From DASPTT01 sp035623275 (GTDB lineage Bacteria; Actinomycetota; Acidimicrobiia; Acidimicrobiales; UBA8190): a DNA stretch of 45,487 nucleotides. Both the position numbers and the translations under genes were made by a program. The notes beneath the pieces are model-generated. The model was not told the origin of the DNA. It did no database searches and worked only from the letters and a program-made list of their open reading frames with translations. This document shows positions 1 to 7,746 of the stretch, piece after piece (the stretch's first letter is position 1; each line of letters opens with the position of its first letter). The DNA lies in NCBI GenBank assembly GCA_035623275.1, contig DASPTT010000012.1, positions 1 through 45,487 on the forward strand. Direction: 5' to 3'.

Positions 1-225
1 CGGCATGGCGCGCTGGTGGAAGCGCACGCCTGCGGGGAGCAGGGGCGCGAGGCGACGGCGGCGGCGCCAGGAGACCGCGAAGGCGGTGACGTCGACATCC
101 GCCCGCGCGCCGAGCGCGCCCAGCGCGCCCGCGCAGAAGACGCCCACGCCGGTGCGCGCCCCGAGCAGCGGGGTGGCGTCGAGCGCCACCCGGAGCGGGA
201 GGCGGTCGTGATCCTCGGCCGACAC
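1..225 (-). CDS. Glycosyltransferase family 4 N-terminus (partial, runs off left edge)
   Basis: The first 75 codons of a minus-strand gene are visible, from GTG at 225 to the window edge. The protein opens with VALDATPLLGARTGVGVF, the usual N-terminal strand and glycine-rich loop (GxxTGVG) of GT-B fold, GT4-type sugar transferases. In such enzymes this loop helps bind the acceptor or nucleotide sugar. An AAGG Shine-Dalgarno lies 8 bases before the GTG; a TTG 18 bases further upstream is a weaker alternative start. The gene is transcribed away from cofD. Given the rhamnose and mannose-nucleotide genes nearby, a role in cell-envelope glycan assembly is likely, but donor and acceptor cannot be read. 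The nucleotide-binding C-terminal domain is outside the window. Confidence 0.7.
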   Translation of the reverse strand, partial: MSAEDHDRLPLRVALDATPLLGARTGVGVFCAGALGALGARADVDVTAFAVSWRRRRRLAPLLPAGVRFHQRAMP

Positions 226-276
226 CCGGCGAGCCTTGCACAACCGGACGGCGCCCTCGGGAATCGGCCGGCCCGT

Positions 277-288
277 TAGCCTGTCGCC
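277..288 (+). promoter_or_regulatory. Leaderless-type -10 of cofD
   Basis: TAGCCT at 277-282 is followed by exactly 6 bases and the cofD GTG at 289. Transcription should therefore begin at or beside the start codon. No Shine-Dalgarno is present. The same hexamer and spacing recur before metH. Confidence 0.55.
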
Positions 289-1224
289 GTGATCACCGCC
301 CTTGCCGGAGGCGTGGGAGCCGCCAAGCTGCTGCGCGGGCTGGTGCGCGTCCACGACCCGGCCGGCGTCACCGCCGTGGTCAACACGGGAGACGACCTCG
401 TGATGCACGGGCTGCACATCAGTCCGGACCTCGACACGGTGCTCTACACGCTCGGGGGGCGCAACGACGACGAGCGCGGCTGGGGCCGGCGTGGCGAGAC
501 GTGGACCGTCATGGAGGCACTGGGCGCGCTGGGCGGCGAGGACTGGTTCCGGCTCGGCGACCTGGACCTGGCGACCCATCTCTACCGCAGCCAACGGCTG
601 TCGCAGGGCGCGTCGCTCTCCGCCGTGACGGCCGAGCTGGCCCGCGCCCTGGGAGTCGACGTCCACCTCGTGCCCATGAGCGACGACCCCGTGCGGACCA
701 AGGTCACCCTGCGCGACGGCGTGGAGGTGCCGTTCCAGGAGTACTTCGTGCGTCTGCACCACGACGTGGCGGTGTCGTCGGTGCGGTTCGAGGGCGCGGA
801 CGCGGCCGCGCCAGCGCCCGGTGTGCTCGCCGCCGTCGCGGCGGCGCAGACCGTCGTCGTGTGCCCGTCCAACCCGATCGTCTCCATCGGCCCGATCCTG
901 GCCGTCCCCGGCGTGCGCGCCGCGCTCGCCGCGCGCCGGGACCGCGTGGTGGCGGTGTCGCCCATCGTCGCCGGAGCGGCGCTCAAGGGCCCCGCCGACC
1001 GACTGCTGGCCGAGCTCGGGCACGAGTCGAGCGTGCGCGGCGTGGCCGAGCTCTACGCGCCGTTCGCCGGCACGCTCGTCGTCGACGAGGCAGACGGGCC
1101 GATGGCACCGGCGGTGGAGGCCGCCGGCATGCGCTGCGTGGTGGCGGCCAGCGTCATGCACAGCGTCGAGGACGCCGCCGTGCTGGCCCAGGTCGTCACC
1201 GAGGCCGCGTTGGCGGCACGGTGA
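289..1224 (+). CDS. cofD: 2-phospho-L-lactate transferase CofD (FbiA)
   Basis: CofD/FbiA transfers the phospholactyl (or phosphoenolpyruvyl) group from its guanosine diphosphate conjugate to the deazaflavin Fo, giving F420-0 (or dehydro-F420-0). The 311-residue protein has the family's usual length. It begins ALAGGVGAAKLLRGL, the nucleotide-binding glycine loop, followed by VNTGDD and the HISPDLDTVLYTL block diagnostic of CofD. CPSNPIVSIGPIL near residue 200 is a second family signature. The start is GTG with no Shine-Dalgarno but a leaderless -10. Its TGA overlaps the GTG of cofE, so the two are translationally coupled. The GT4 fragment is divergent across a 63-base gap. The guanylyltransferase CofC/FbiD and the Fo synthases are not in the window. 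Confidence 0.93.
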   Translation: MITALAGGVGAAKLLRGLVRVHDPAGVTAVVNTGDDLVMHGLHISPDLDTVLYTLGGRNDDERGWGRRGETWTVMEALGALGGEDWFRLGDLDLATHLYRSQRLSQGASLSAVTAELARALGVDVHLVPMSDDPVRTKVTLRDGVEVPFQEYFVRLHHDVAVSSVRFEGADAAAPAPGVLAAVAAAQTVVVCPSNPIVSIGPILAVPGVRAALAARRDRVVAVSPIVAGAALKGPADRLLAELGHESSVRGVAELYAPFAGTLVVDEADGPMAPAVEAAGMRCVVAASVMHSVEDAAVLAQVVTEAALAAR

Positions 1225-1976
1225 CCGGGCCCGACGCGACCGGGCCCGACGCGACCGGGCCCGAGGGGGTTGCGCCGGCGCGGGGCCTGGTCGTCCTGCC
1301 CGTCGTGGGCATCGGCGAGATCGGGCGGGGCGCCGATCTCGCCGGCCTCGTCGCCGCCCACGCCGAGCTGGCCGGCGGCGACGTGGTCGTGGTGACGCAG
1401 AAGGCCGTGTCCAAGGCCGAGGGCAGGATCGTGGAGGTCGAGGAGGACGACCCCGCGGCCCGACGGCGTCTCATCGAGAAGGAGTCCGTCCGGGTCCTGC
1501 GGCGCCGGGGCGAGCTGCTCATCACCGAGACCCGACACGGGTTCGTCTGCGCCAATGCCGGTGTGGACTTCTCCAACGTCGACGCCGGCCGCGCCGCGCT
1601 GCTCCCCGAGGACCCCGACCGCTCCGCCCGGCGCCTGCGCGACGGGCTGCGGGCCCGCACCGGCCTCGACCTGGGCGTCGTAGTCTCCGACACGTTCGGC
1701 CGGCCCTGGCGCCGCGGCGTGACGGACGTGGCCATCGGCTGCGCCGGGATCGCCGCGGTCGTCGACCTCCGGGGCACCGCGGACGCCAACGGCCGCACGC
1801 TCCAGGCGACGGAGGTGTGCGTCGCCGACGAGATCGCCGCGGCCGCGGAGCTCGTCATGGGCAAGGCCGCGGGGGTCCCCGCTGCGATCGTGCGCGGCGT
1901 GGACCCGGGTTGGCTGCGACGGTCCTCGGTCGCGGCGGAGATCGTCCGCCCCGCCGGCGAGGACCTCTTTCGCTGA
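1221..1976 (+). CDS. cofE: Coenzyme F420-0:L-glutamate ligase CofE (short FbiB)
   Basis: CofE adds the gamma-linked glutamates to F420-0 using GTP. This 251-residue protein contains only the CofE domain: GLVVLPVVGIGEI, then VVVTQKAVSKAEGR, ITETRHGFVCANAGVD and SDTFGRPWRRG, all hallmark ligase motifs. Mycobacterial FbiB carries an extra C-terminal nitroreductase domain that reduces dehydro-F420-0; it is absent here. The GTG at 1221 overlaps the cofD stop (GTGA). The first 15 codons come from a 15-base tandem repeat, so the true start could be slightly later, before the conserved core. The gene converges on the epimerase with only 12 bases between the stops. Confidence 0.9.
   Translation: MTGPDATGPDATGPEGVAPARGLVVLPVVGIGEIGRGADLAGLVAAHAELAGGDVVVVTQKAVSKAEGRIVEVEEDDPAARRRLIEKESVRVLRRRGELLITETRHGFVCANAGVDFSNVDAGRAALLPEDPDRSARRLRDGLRARTGLDLGVVVSDTFGRPWRRGVTDVAIGCAGIAAVVDLRGTADANGRTLQATEVCVADEIAAAAELVMGKAAGVPAAIVRGVDPGWLRRSSVAAEIVRPAGEDLFR
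1223..1264 (+). repeat. 15-base tandem repeat at the 5' end of cofE
   Basis: The unit gaccgggcccgacgc occurs twice exactly (1223-1237, 1238-1252) and a third time with the last bases changed. In frame it encodes TGPDA-TGPDA-TGPEG. It overlaps the cofD stop and sits before the conserved CofE core, so copy-number change would be tolerated. Confidence 0.8.
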
Positions 1977-1992
1977 CGCCGACCGCGGTCAG
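1973..1992. terminator. Possible shared hairpin between convergent cofE and epimerase genes
   Basis: CTGAC (1973-1977) and GTCAG (1988-1992) can pair, and the loop contains the perfect palindrome GACCGCGGTC at 1981-1990. It spans both stop codons. There is no T-run, so intrinsic termination is uncertain. Confidence 0.3.
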
Positions 1993-2942
1993 CCGCGCTC
2001 GGCCGCGCGGACCTCGTCGATCACCGCGGCGACGCCGTCGGCGAGTGCCGTCCACGGTCGCCACCCGAGGTGGATGCCGGCCCGCTCGGGGTCCAGGGCG
2101 TTGCGCCGGAGCTCCCCGGCCCGCGCCGGGGCGTGGACGGGGACGGACTCGGCGCCCACCGCCTCGCGCATGACCCGGGCCAGCTCGTTGACCGGCACCT
2201 CCCGGCCCGTGCCGATGTTGAGTACCAGGCCGCCCCCGCGCGTGGCGGCCCGGACGAAGGCGTCGACCACGTCGTCCACGTAGACGAAGTCCCGGGTCTG
2301 CTCCCCGTCGCCGAAGATCGTCACCGGTTCGCCGCGCACCAGGCGGCTGGCGAAGATGGCGACGACGCCGGCTTCGCCGTGGGGATCCTGGCGCGGGCCG
2401 TACACGTTGGCCAGGGCCAGGGCGCAGAACTCGATGGCGTGCAGCTCGCGATACGCGACCAGGTAGTCGATCGCCGCCTTCTTCGACACCCCGTAGGGCG
2501 ACAGCGGATGGTGCGGCTGGGCCTCGCGCACGGGGAGGTCTCCTTCGTCCACTTCGCCGTAGAGGGTCCCCCCGCTGGCGGCGAAGACCACGCGCGCCAC
2601 GCCGGCGGCACGCGCGCCCTCCAGGACCCGGATGGTCCCGATGACGTTCACCTCGGCGTCGAACACCGGCCGCTCGACCGACACCCGGACGTCGGCCTGG
2701 GCGGCGAGGTGGAAGATCACCTCGGGCCGGCGGTGGGCCACCAGCTCCACGAACTCGCTCGAGCTGACGTCGAGCTGGTGGAAGGTCAGGGCGCGCGACG
2801 ACGCGGCGCGCGCCTCGGCCAGGTTGGCGAGGGACCCCGTCGACAGGTCGTCCACGACGTCGACCGCGTGGCCCTCGGCCAGCAGCCGGTCGACCAGGTT
2901 CGACCCGATGAACCCCGCGCCACCGGTGACGAGCGTGTGCAT
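1989..2942 (-). CDS. NAD-dependent nucleotide-sugar epimerase/dehydratase (GalE-like extended SDR)
   Basis: This is an extended short-chain dehydrogenase acting on a nucleotide sugar, most likely a UDP-glucose or UDP-GlcNAc 4-epimerase type. It has the NAD-binding GGAGFIGS near residue 7, the FHLAAQADVRVSV segment, and the catalytic tyrosine-lysine pair in YGVSKKAA around residue 150. NVYGPRQDP and FGDGEQTRDFVYVDD are conserved substrate-domain motifs of GalE-type enzymes. The length of 317 residues is normal. The sequence reads GTGATG with an upstream GTG at 2945; I prefer the ATG at 2942. It is the last gene of the envelope-sugar operon, directly after the nucleotidyltransferase stop. Exact substrate is not certain. 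Confidence 0.85.
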   Translation of the reverse strand: MHTLVTGGAGFIGSNLVDRLLAEGHAVDVVDDLSTGSLANLAEARAASSRALTFHQLDVSSSEFVELVAHRRPEVIFHLAAQADVRVSVERPVFDAEVNVIGTIRVLEGARAAGVARVVFAASGGTLYGEVDEGDLPVREAQPHHPLSPYGVSKKAAIDYLVAYRELHAIEFCALALANVYGPRQDPHGEAGVVAIFASRLVRGEPVTIFGDGEQTRDFVYVDDVVDAFVRAATRGGGLVLNIGTGREVPVNELARVMREAVGAESVPVHAPARAGELRRNALDPERAGIHLGWRPWTALADGVAAVIDEVRAAERG

Positions 2943-2946
2943 CACG

Positions 2947-4029
2947 TCACTCCGGCGCCGGGACCCGGGCGTCGACGAGGCGCCGGCCCGGCTCCAGCGT
3001 GACCGCGTCGCCCACCACGGTCAACGGCTCGATCGTGACGCCGTCGCCCACGACCACGTGGTGGCCCAGGATCGAACCCGTCACGGCGCTCCCCTCGCCG
3101 ACGCGGGTCCCGGGCAGGAGCACCGAGCGGATGACCGCGGCACCCGGCTCGACGACACAGCCGGCCCCGATCACGCTGTCGCGCACCGTGGCCCCGGGGC
3201 CCACCATGGCGCCCTCGCCGACGAACGAGCACGGCAGCACGTCACCCTCCAGCTTGGGGTCGCCGAGCGTCCACACCCGCTCGCCGAGCTCCACCGCACC
3301 CGGGACCGGTGGGCCCGGCCGGGTGCCGTCGATCAGGTCGGCGTGCGCCCGCAGGTACGCGGCGGGCGTGCCCGTGTCGAGCCAGTAGGTCGACGTCGAG
3401 GAGGCGAAGACCACACCCTGCGCGGCGAGCGCGGGGAACGTCTCGCGCTCGATCGAGACGCGGCGGCCGGCGGGGATGGCCGCCAGCACGGAGGGCTCGA
3501 GGACGTAGGTGCCGGCGTTGATCAGGTTGGTCGGCGCCTCTCCGGCCGGCGGCTTCTCGACGAAGGCCAGCACGCGGCCGTTCTCGTCGGTGGGCACCAC
3601 GCCGTAGCGCGACGGGTCGTCGACCGCCGTGAGGTCGATCGTGGCCGCCGCGCCGTGCGCACGGTGGAAGGCGACGAGACCGGTCACGTCGAGATCGGTG
3701 AGGACGTCGCCGTTGACGACCAGGAAGGTGTCGTCGACCCCCGCCTCGTCGGCCGCGAACCGGATCGCCCCTGCCGTGTCGAGCGGCTCGGGCTCCACCG
3801 CGTAGCAGAGGCGGACGCCGCAGACCGTCCCTGACGGGTAGGCCGCCAGGAAGGCGTCGGGGCGATACCCGATCGAGAGGACGACCTCGTCCACGCCGTG
3901 GCGCCCGAGGTGCGCGACCACCCGCTCCAGCATGGGTACCTCGACCACCGGGAGCAGCTGCTTGGGCGTGGTGAAGGTGAGGGGACGCAACCTCGTCCCC
4001 TCCCCGCCCACGAGGACGACGGCCCTCAC
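2947..4029 (-). CDS. manB: Mannose-1-phosphate guanylyltransferase-like sugar nucleotidyltransferase
   Basis: The protein makes an NDP-sugar from a sugar-1-phosphate, most probably GDP-mannose. The N-terminal half holds the nucleotidyltransferase signature VGGEGTRLRPLT (residues 7-18) with PKQLLPV, then VVNGDVLTDLD with the metal-binding aspartate, and FVEKP. From about residue 255 a left-handed beta-helix of hexapeptide repeats follows (VGEGAMVGPGATV and similar). The overall pattern closely resembles mycobacterial ManB (Rv3264c) as I recall it, including AVVLVGG at the start and a late TYWLDTGTP. RmlA is less likely because of the beta-helix and the loop sequence. The GTG at 4029 overlaps the upstream stop (GTGA). 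The symbol follows mycobacterial usage. Confidence 0.8.
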   Translation of the reverse strand: MRAVVLVGGEGTRLRPLTFTTPKQLLPVVEVPMLERVVAHLGRHGVDEVVLSIGYRPDAFLAAYPSGTVCGVRLCYAVEPEPLDTAGAIRFAADEAGVDDTFLVVNGDVLTDLDVTGLVAFHRAHGAAATIDLTAVDDPSRYGVVPTDENGRVLAFVEKPPAGEAPTNLINAGTYVLEPSVLAAIPAGRRVSIERETFPALAAQGVVFASSTSTYWLDTGTPAAYLRAHADLIDGTRPGPPVPGAVELGERVWTLGDPKLEGDVLPCSFVGEGAMVGPGATVRDSVIGAGCVVEPGAAVIRSVLLPGTRVGEGSAVTGSILGHHVVVGDGVTIEPLTVVGDAVTLEPGRRLVDARVPAPE

Positions 4030-4835
4030 TTGCTCGACGAGGTACTCGAGGTGGAGGAGGTGCCTGCCGTCGTCGCGGTCGTCGCCGGCACCGACGTCGT
4101 GGAGGTGCTCGCGCCCGGCACGGTGGTGGGCGTGGTGGTCGGCGTGGTCGTGCTCGGGTTCTGGCTCGCCGAGATGGCCTGCTGCATCGCCGCGATGGTC
4201 GACGCCGCCGGCTTGGGGATCGACGCGCCGCTCGGCACGAAGGCGACGGTGATCAGCTGCGAGTTCGCCAGCTTGAGGCTCGTCGGGTCCCCGGAGACGT
4301 TGGCCCCGGATGCGGTGAACGTCGGCCACTGGCGGACCTGCACGGTCCCGGCCTTGCCCGCGTCGGGCGAGCCCGAGGGGCACGAGTCACCGTTGTGGTG
4401 CGTCTGCTTGCCGGGGAGCCGCAGGGCGTTGGGGGTGAGCAGGAGTCCCGGGTAGCTGTCGACGAACCGGCCCAGCGTGGCGTTGTCGCCGGCGTCCTTG
4501 GCGGTGGTCGGCGCGATGGAGATCACGCCGAGACCCGGCGTCGAGATGCCGGGGTTCGTCGCCAGGTTCGGGTTCTGCGGAAGGTTCGGCTGCAAGGTGC
4601 CGCACACGTCGAAGGCGATCGACGCGAACCATTGCGTGCCGATGGCCGGGGCGACGGTGGTGGGGTGCTGGCGCTCGTAGCGGCTGTACGCCACGAGCGC
4701 GACGCCGAGCAGGCAGATCAGGACCAGGCTGGCGTACCACTTCACGGGTCGCTGGCCGCGGTAGGTCTTGCCGCCGCCGGTCGCCGCGGCGCGCTGCACC
4801 CATTTCCCCGTGTCGGTTCGGTCCGTCCTGGCCAT
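4026..4835 (-). CDS. Membrane-anchored hypothetical protein with Ser/Thr-rich tail
   Basis: I do not assign a function. The 269-residue protein has a basic N-terminal cytoplasmic stretch, one transmembrane helix at about residues 32-50, and an exported domain with two cysteines (in FDVCGTL and GDSCPSG). The tail of about 50 residues is almost only Ser, Thr, Ala and Pro, which suggests a wall-spanning or glycosylated linker. The central part (DAGDNATLGRF, then LRLPG and HNGDSCPSG) matches a family I associate with Acidimicrobiia. It lies between wbbL and manB, so an envelope role is plausible. A TAGGGT hexamer 12 bases upstream of the ATG overlaps the wbbL stop and might be an internal promoter. 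Confidence 0.7.
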   Translation of the reverse strand: MARTDRTDTGKWVQRAAATGGGKTYRGQRPVKWYASLVLICLLGVALVAYSRYERQHPTTVAPAIGTQWFASIAFDVCGTLQPNLPQNPNLATNPGISTPGLGVISIAPTTAKDAGDNATLGRFVDSYPGLLLTPNALRLPGKQTHHNGDSCPSGSPDAGKAGTVQVRQWPTFTASGANVSGDPTSLKLANSQLITVAFVPSGASIPKPAASTIAAMQQAISASQNPSTTTPTTTPTTVPGASTSTTSVPATTATTAGTSSTSSTSSSK

Positions 4836-4850
4836 GATCGGCCCGCAACC

Positions 4851-5726
4851 CTAGTCGGCCCCGGGCGCGCCCCCGTGCCGCCGAGCGCCCCATGCCTGCT
4901 TGGCCATGGCGATCACCAGGCGGACGGCCAGCACCAACGCCACGCCCGGGAGGAGCACCCGGCGCGACCCGGCCGAGGTCCGGGAGGCGAAGCGCAGCGC
5001 GGAGAGATGGTGGGCCACCAGCATCCGGTAGGGGCGCCGGGCCGTGGACACACCCTGGAGGTGGGTGACCTCGGCCTCGGGGACGTAGAGCACCTGCCAG
5101 CCCGCCTGGTGGGCCCGCCAGCACAGGTCCACGTCCTCGACGTACATGAAGTAGCGCTCGTCGAACCCACCGAGCTCCTCCAGCGCGGCGCGTCGGGCCA
5201 TGAAGCACGCGCCCGACACCCAGTCGACGGGCGTGGTGACCGCGGCGTCGATCTCGGCCATGCGATAGCGGCGGGAGAAGCGGTTGTCGGGTGCGATCTG
5301 CCCCAGCAGCGCGTGGCCGGCGGCGTCGGTCATCGACGGGAACCGGCGCGCTGAGGGGTAGCGGGACCCGTCGGCCTCACGGATGCAGGGCCCGACGATG
5401 GCGGTGGCGGGTTGGCTGCGCAGGACGCGGGCCAGCGCCTCGAGGGCCCCGGGGTGCACGGCGACGTCCGGGTTGGACACGAGCACCAGCGCTCCCTCGG
5501 TGGCGGCCAGCCCCCGGTTGGCGCCCGATCCATAGCCGAGGTTGGCCCCGGTGTGGACGACCTCGACGGCCGGGTCCTGCGCCAGGAGCGCGGCCACCGA
5601 CCCGTCGCCCGACGCGTTGTCGACGACGACCACGTCGTCGACGCCCTCGTCCCGCAGCGAGGCCACACAGCGGGCGAGCACCTCCCCGGCGTCGTGGTTG
5701 ACCACCACCGCGGCGAGGTCGCTCAC
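4851..5726 (-). CDS. wbbL: Family 2 glycosyltransferase, WbbL-like rhamnosyltransferase
   Basis: WbbL transfers rhamnose from dTDP-rhamnose to decaprenyl-diphospho-GlcNAc, building the linker that joins arabinogalactan to peptidoglycan. The 291-residue protein has the GT2 pattern: VVVVDNASGDGS, then TGANLGYGSGANR, VSNPDVAV with the metal-binding aspartate, SRYPSARRFPS, and GGFDERYFMYVEDVDLCWR. TGANLGYG, YPSAR and GFDERYFMY..DVDL are also present in mycobacterial WbbL as I recall it. A short hydrophobic stretch near the C-terminus may hold it to the membrane. The GTG at 5726 overlaps the rmlD stop (GTGA), so it is coupled to the dTDP-rhamnose gene upstream. Acceptor identity is inferred from family and context. 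Confidence 0.8.
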   Translation of the reverse strand: MSDLAAVVVNHDAGEVLARCVASLRDEGVDDVVVVDNASGDGSVAALLAQDPAVEVVHTGANLGYGSGANRGLAATEGALVLVSNPDVAVHPGALEALARVLRSQPATAIVGPCIREADGSRYPSARRFPSMTDAAGHALLGQIAPDNRFSRRYRMAEIDAAVTTPVDWVSGACFMARRAALEELGGFDERYFMYVEDVDLCWRAHQAGWQVLYVPEAEVTHLQGVSTARRPYRMLVAHHLSALRFASRTSAGSRRVLLPGVALVLAVRLVIAMAKQAWGARRHGGAPGAD

Positions 5727-6661
5727 GGCCCCGCGGCCCACGCGGCACCGCTGCCGGCCAGTGACTCGGCGGCGGCCAGCAGCCGGCCCAGTGCCTCCTG
5801 CCAGGGCGGGAGCGCCGCCAGGCCGCTGTGGCGGAGCGCGGCGTTGTCCAGGACGGAGTTGGCCGGGCGCGGTGCCGGGCGCGGCGGGTCGAGGGCGGCG
5901 GTGGCGACGGGCCGGACGCGACCCGGATCCATCCCCGCGCTCTCCAGCACCGCCCGCGCGAAGTCGAACCACGTGGTCGGGCCCTGGTTCGTCACGTGGA
6001 AGACCCCGGGCATCCGCTCGGTGGCCAGGGTGGCGATGACCCCGGCGAGGTCCGCGGTGAAGGTCGGGCAGCCGCGCTGGTCGTCGACGAATCGCAGGAC
6101 GTCGCTTGCCGCGGCCAGGCGGAGAACGGTGCGGACCATGTTGGCCCCGCGTGCCCCGCACACCCAGGACGTGCGGACGATGGTGGCGCCCGGGCCCAGC
6201 TCGAGCTCGCCGCCGTACTTGCTCCGTCCGTAGACCGACAGCGGGTTGGGGCGGTCCCACTCGACGTAGGGCCGCGTGGCCGTGCCGTCGAAGACGTAGT
6301 CGGTGGAGACGTAGACGACGTGGGCGCCCGTACGCGCCGCCGCCTCGGCCACGTGCCGGGTGCCCGACGCGTTGACCGCGAACGCCCGGTCGGGGTCGCC
6401 CTCGCAGGCGTCGACGGCCGTCCACGCCGCCGCGTGCACGACGACGTCGGGTCGCAGGCCCTCCAGCGCCCCGGCCACGGCGCTGCGATCGGCCACGTCG
6501 AGGGTGCCCCGGCCCAGGGCGACCACGTCGCAGGGGGTGCGCTGCCCCAGGCGCCCCGTCCGGGGGTCGCCCGTGAGGGCGCCCGGCGGGACGCGACCGC
6601 CGAGCGCGTCGGCCAGGTCGCGCCCGAGCTGGCCCTCGGCCCCGGTGACGAGCACCCGCAT
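5723..6661 (-). CDS. rmlD: dTDP-4-dehydrorhamnose reductase RmlD
   Basis: RmlD carries out the last step of dTDP-L-rhamnose synthesis, reducing the 4-keto sugar with NAD(P)H. It opens VLVTGAEGQLGRDL, the Rossmann motif, then HAAAWTAVDACE, YVSTDYVFDG and the catalytic pair in YGRSKYGGE. IVRTSWVCG is the family's substrate-domain motif. It has 312 residues, slightly longer than usual because of a loop after residue 30 (a Gly/Arg-rich insert before CDVVALGRG). The ATG at 6661 follows the rmlB stop by 14 bases. rmlA and rmlC, needed for the complete pathway, are not in this window. Confidence 0.92.
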   Translation of the reverse strand: MRVLVTGAEGQLGRDLADALGGRVPPGALTGDPRTGRLGQRTPCDVVALGRGTLDVADRSAVAGALEGLRPDVVVHAAAWTAVDACEGDPDRAFAVNASGTRHVAEAAARTGAHVVYVSTDYVFDGTATRPYVEWDRPNPLSVYGRSKYGGELELGPGATIVRTSWVCGARGANMVRTVLRLAAASDVLRFVDDQRGCPTFTADLAGVIATLATERMPGVFHVTNQGPTTWFDFARAVLESAGMDPGRVRPVATAALDPPRPAPRPANSVLDNAALRHSGLAALPPWQEALGRLLAAAESLAGSGAAWAAGP

Positions 6662-6675
6662 GGCGGACCCGCCGA

Positions 6676-7695
6676 TCAGGACGCCGGGCGGGTGGCCTCG
6701 CCCCAGGACGACTCGACGACCGGTGCCCGGTCGAGCAGGGGCTCCCACCACGAGCGGTGCGCCGCGTACCACTGGACCGTCTGGCGCAGGCCGGGACCGA
6801 ACTCGATGGTCGGCGTCCAGCCCAGCTCCTTGCCGATCTTGGTGCAGTCGAGGAGGTAGCGGCGGTCGTGGCCGGGACGATCGGGCACGATCGTCTTGAG
6901 GGTCGGCGGCTTGCCCAACGTCTCGAGCACTGCGTCGGCGATCTCCTCGATGCTGGCCTCGACGCCGCTGCCGACGTGGTAGGTGTCGCCGATCCGGCCC
7001 CGCTCCAGCACCGCCTCGACGGCGCGGCAGTGGTCCTCGACGTGCAACCACTCACGTCGGTTCTGGGTGGAGGCGTACAGCGGGAGCGGCTGGCCGTCGA
7101 GCGCCTTGGCGGTGAAGAGGGGGATCACCTTCTCGGGGAACTGGTACGGCCCGTAGTTGTTCGAGCAGTTGGTGATGGTCGCGGGCAGCCCGAAGGTCTC
7201 GACGTACGCGCGCACCGCGTGGTCCGCGCCCGCCTTCGACGCGTTGTACGGGGTGCGCGGGCGATAGGGGTGCTCCTCGGTGAACGCCTCGTCCGTGTCG
7301 AGCGGCAGGTCGCCGTAGACCTCGCACGTCGAGATGTGGTGGAAGCGCGACAGCTCGGTCCGCCGTGCCGCCTCGAGCATCGTCTGCGTGCCCAGGACGT
7401 TGGTCCGGAAGAACCGGGCGGGGTCCAACACGGCGAGGCTGTTGTGCGACTCGGCGGCGAAGTGGACCACGGTGTCGACGCGGTGCTCGGCGATGGCGGC
7501 CATGGCCGCGTCGAGGTCGCAGACGTCGCCCCGGACGAAGGCGATGCGGTCCTCGACGTCGGCCAGGTTGGGGCGGTTCCCGGCGTACGTGAGCACGTCG
7601 TAGGCCACGACGGCGTCATCGGGGTGGTGGTCCACCCAGTACCGGACGAAATTGGAGCCGATGAAACCGGCACCGCCGGTCACGAGGAGACGCAT
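6676..7695 (-). CDS. rmlB: dTDP-glucose 4,6-dehydratase RmlB
   Basis: RmlB converts dTDP-glucose to dTDP-4-keto-6-deoxyglucose, the second step of rhamnose synthesis. The 339-residue protein shows the NAD-binding GGAGFIGSNF (residues 7-16), AYDVLTYAGN, HFAAESHNS, STCEVYGDL, the YNASKAGAD catalytic Tyr/Lys block, and NCSNNYGPYQFPEK, all standard RmlB motifs. LHVEDHCRAV and the C-terminal RRYLLDCTKIGKELGW also fit. It is the first gene of the minus-strand envelope-sugar operon and has a leaderless-type -10 (TAGCAT, 8 bases before ATG). Confidence 0.95.
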   Translation of the reverse strand: MRLLVTGGAGFIGSNFVRYWVDHHPDDAVVAYDVLTYAGNRPNLADVEDRIAFVRGDVCDLDAAMAAIAEHRVDTVVHFAAESHNSLAVLDPARFFRTNVLGTQTMLEAARRTELSRFHHISTCEVYGDLPLDTDEAFTEEHPYRPRTPYNASKAGADHAVRAYVETFGLPATITNCSNNYGPYQFPEKVIPLFTAKALDGQPLPLYASTQNRREWLHVEDHCRAVEAVLERGRIGDTYHVGSGVEASIEEIADAVLETLGKPPTLKTIVPDRPGHDRRYLLDCTKIGKELGWTPTIEFGPGLRQTVQWYAAHRSWWEPLLDRAPVVESSWGEATRPAS

Positions 7696-7709
7696 GGGCG
7701 GCCATGCTA
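7696..7709 (-). promoter_or_regulatory. Leaderless-type -10 of rmlB operon
   Basis: On the minus strand TAGCAT (7709-7704) precedes the rmlB ATG by 8 bases, which would leave a leader of 0-2 bases. It is the only promoter candidate I see for the rmlB-rmlD-wbbL-manB operon. Confidence 0.5.
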
Positions 7710-7746
7710 GACGCGCCCCTGCCCCCGGCCCCCCGGCGCGTGGCCG

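Noticed and set aside
2947..4029. Nucleotidyltransferase as RmlA (glucose-1-phosphate thymidylyltransferase)
   Set aside because: Would complete the rhamnose set, but the VGGEGTRLRPLT loop, the hexapeptide-repeat C-terminus and position beside wbbL match mycobacterial ManB better.
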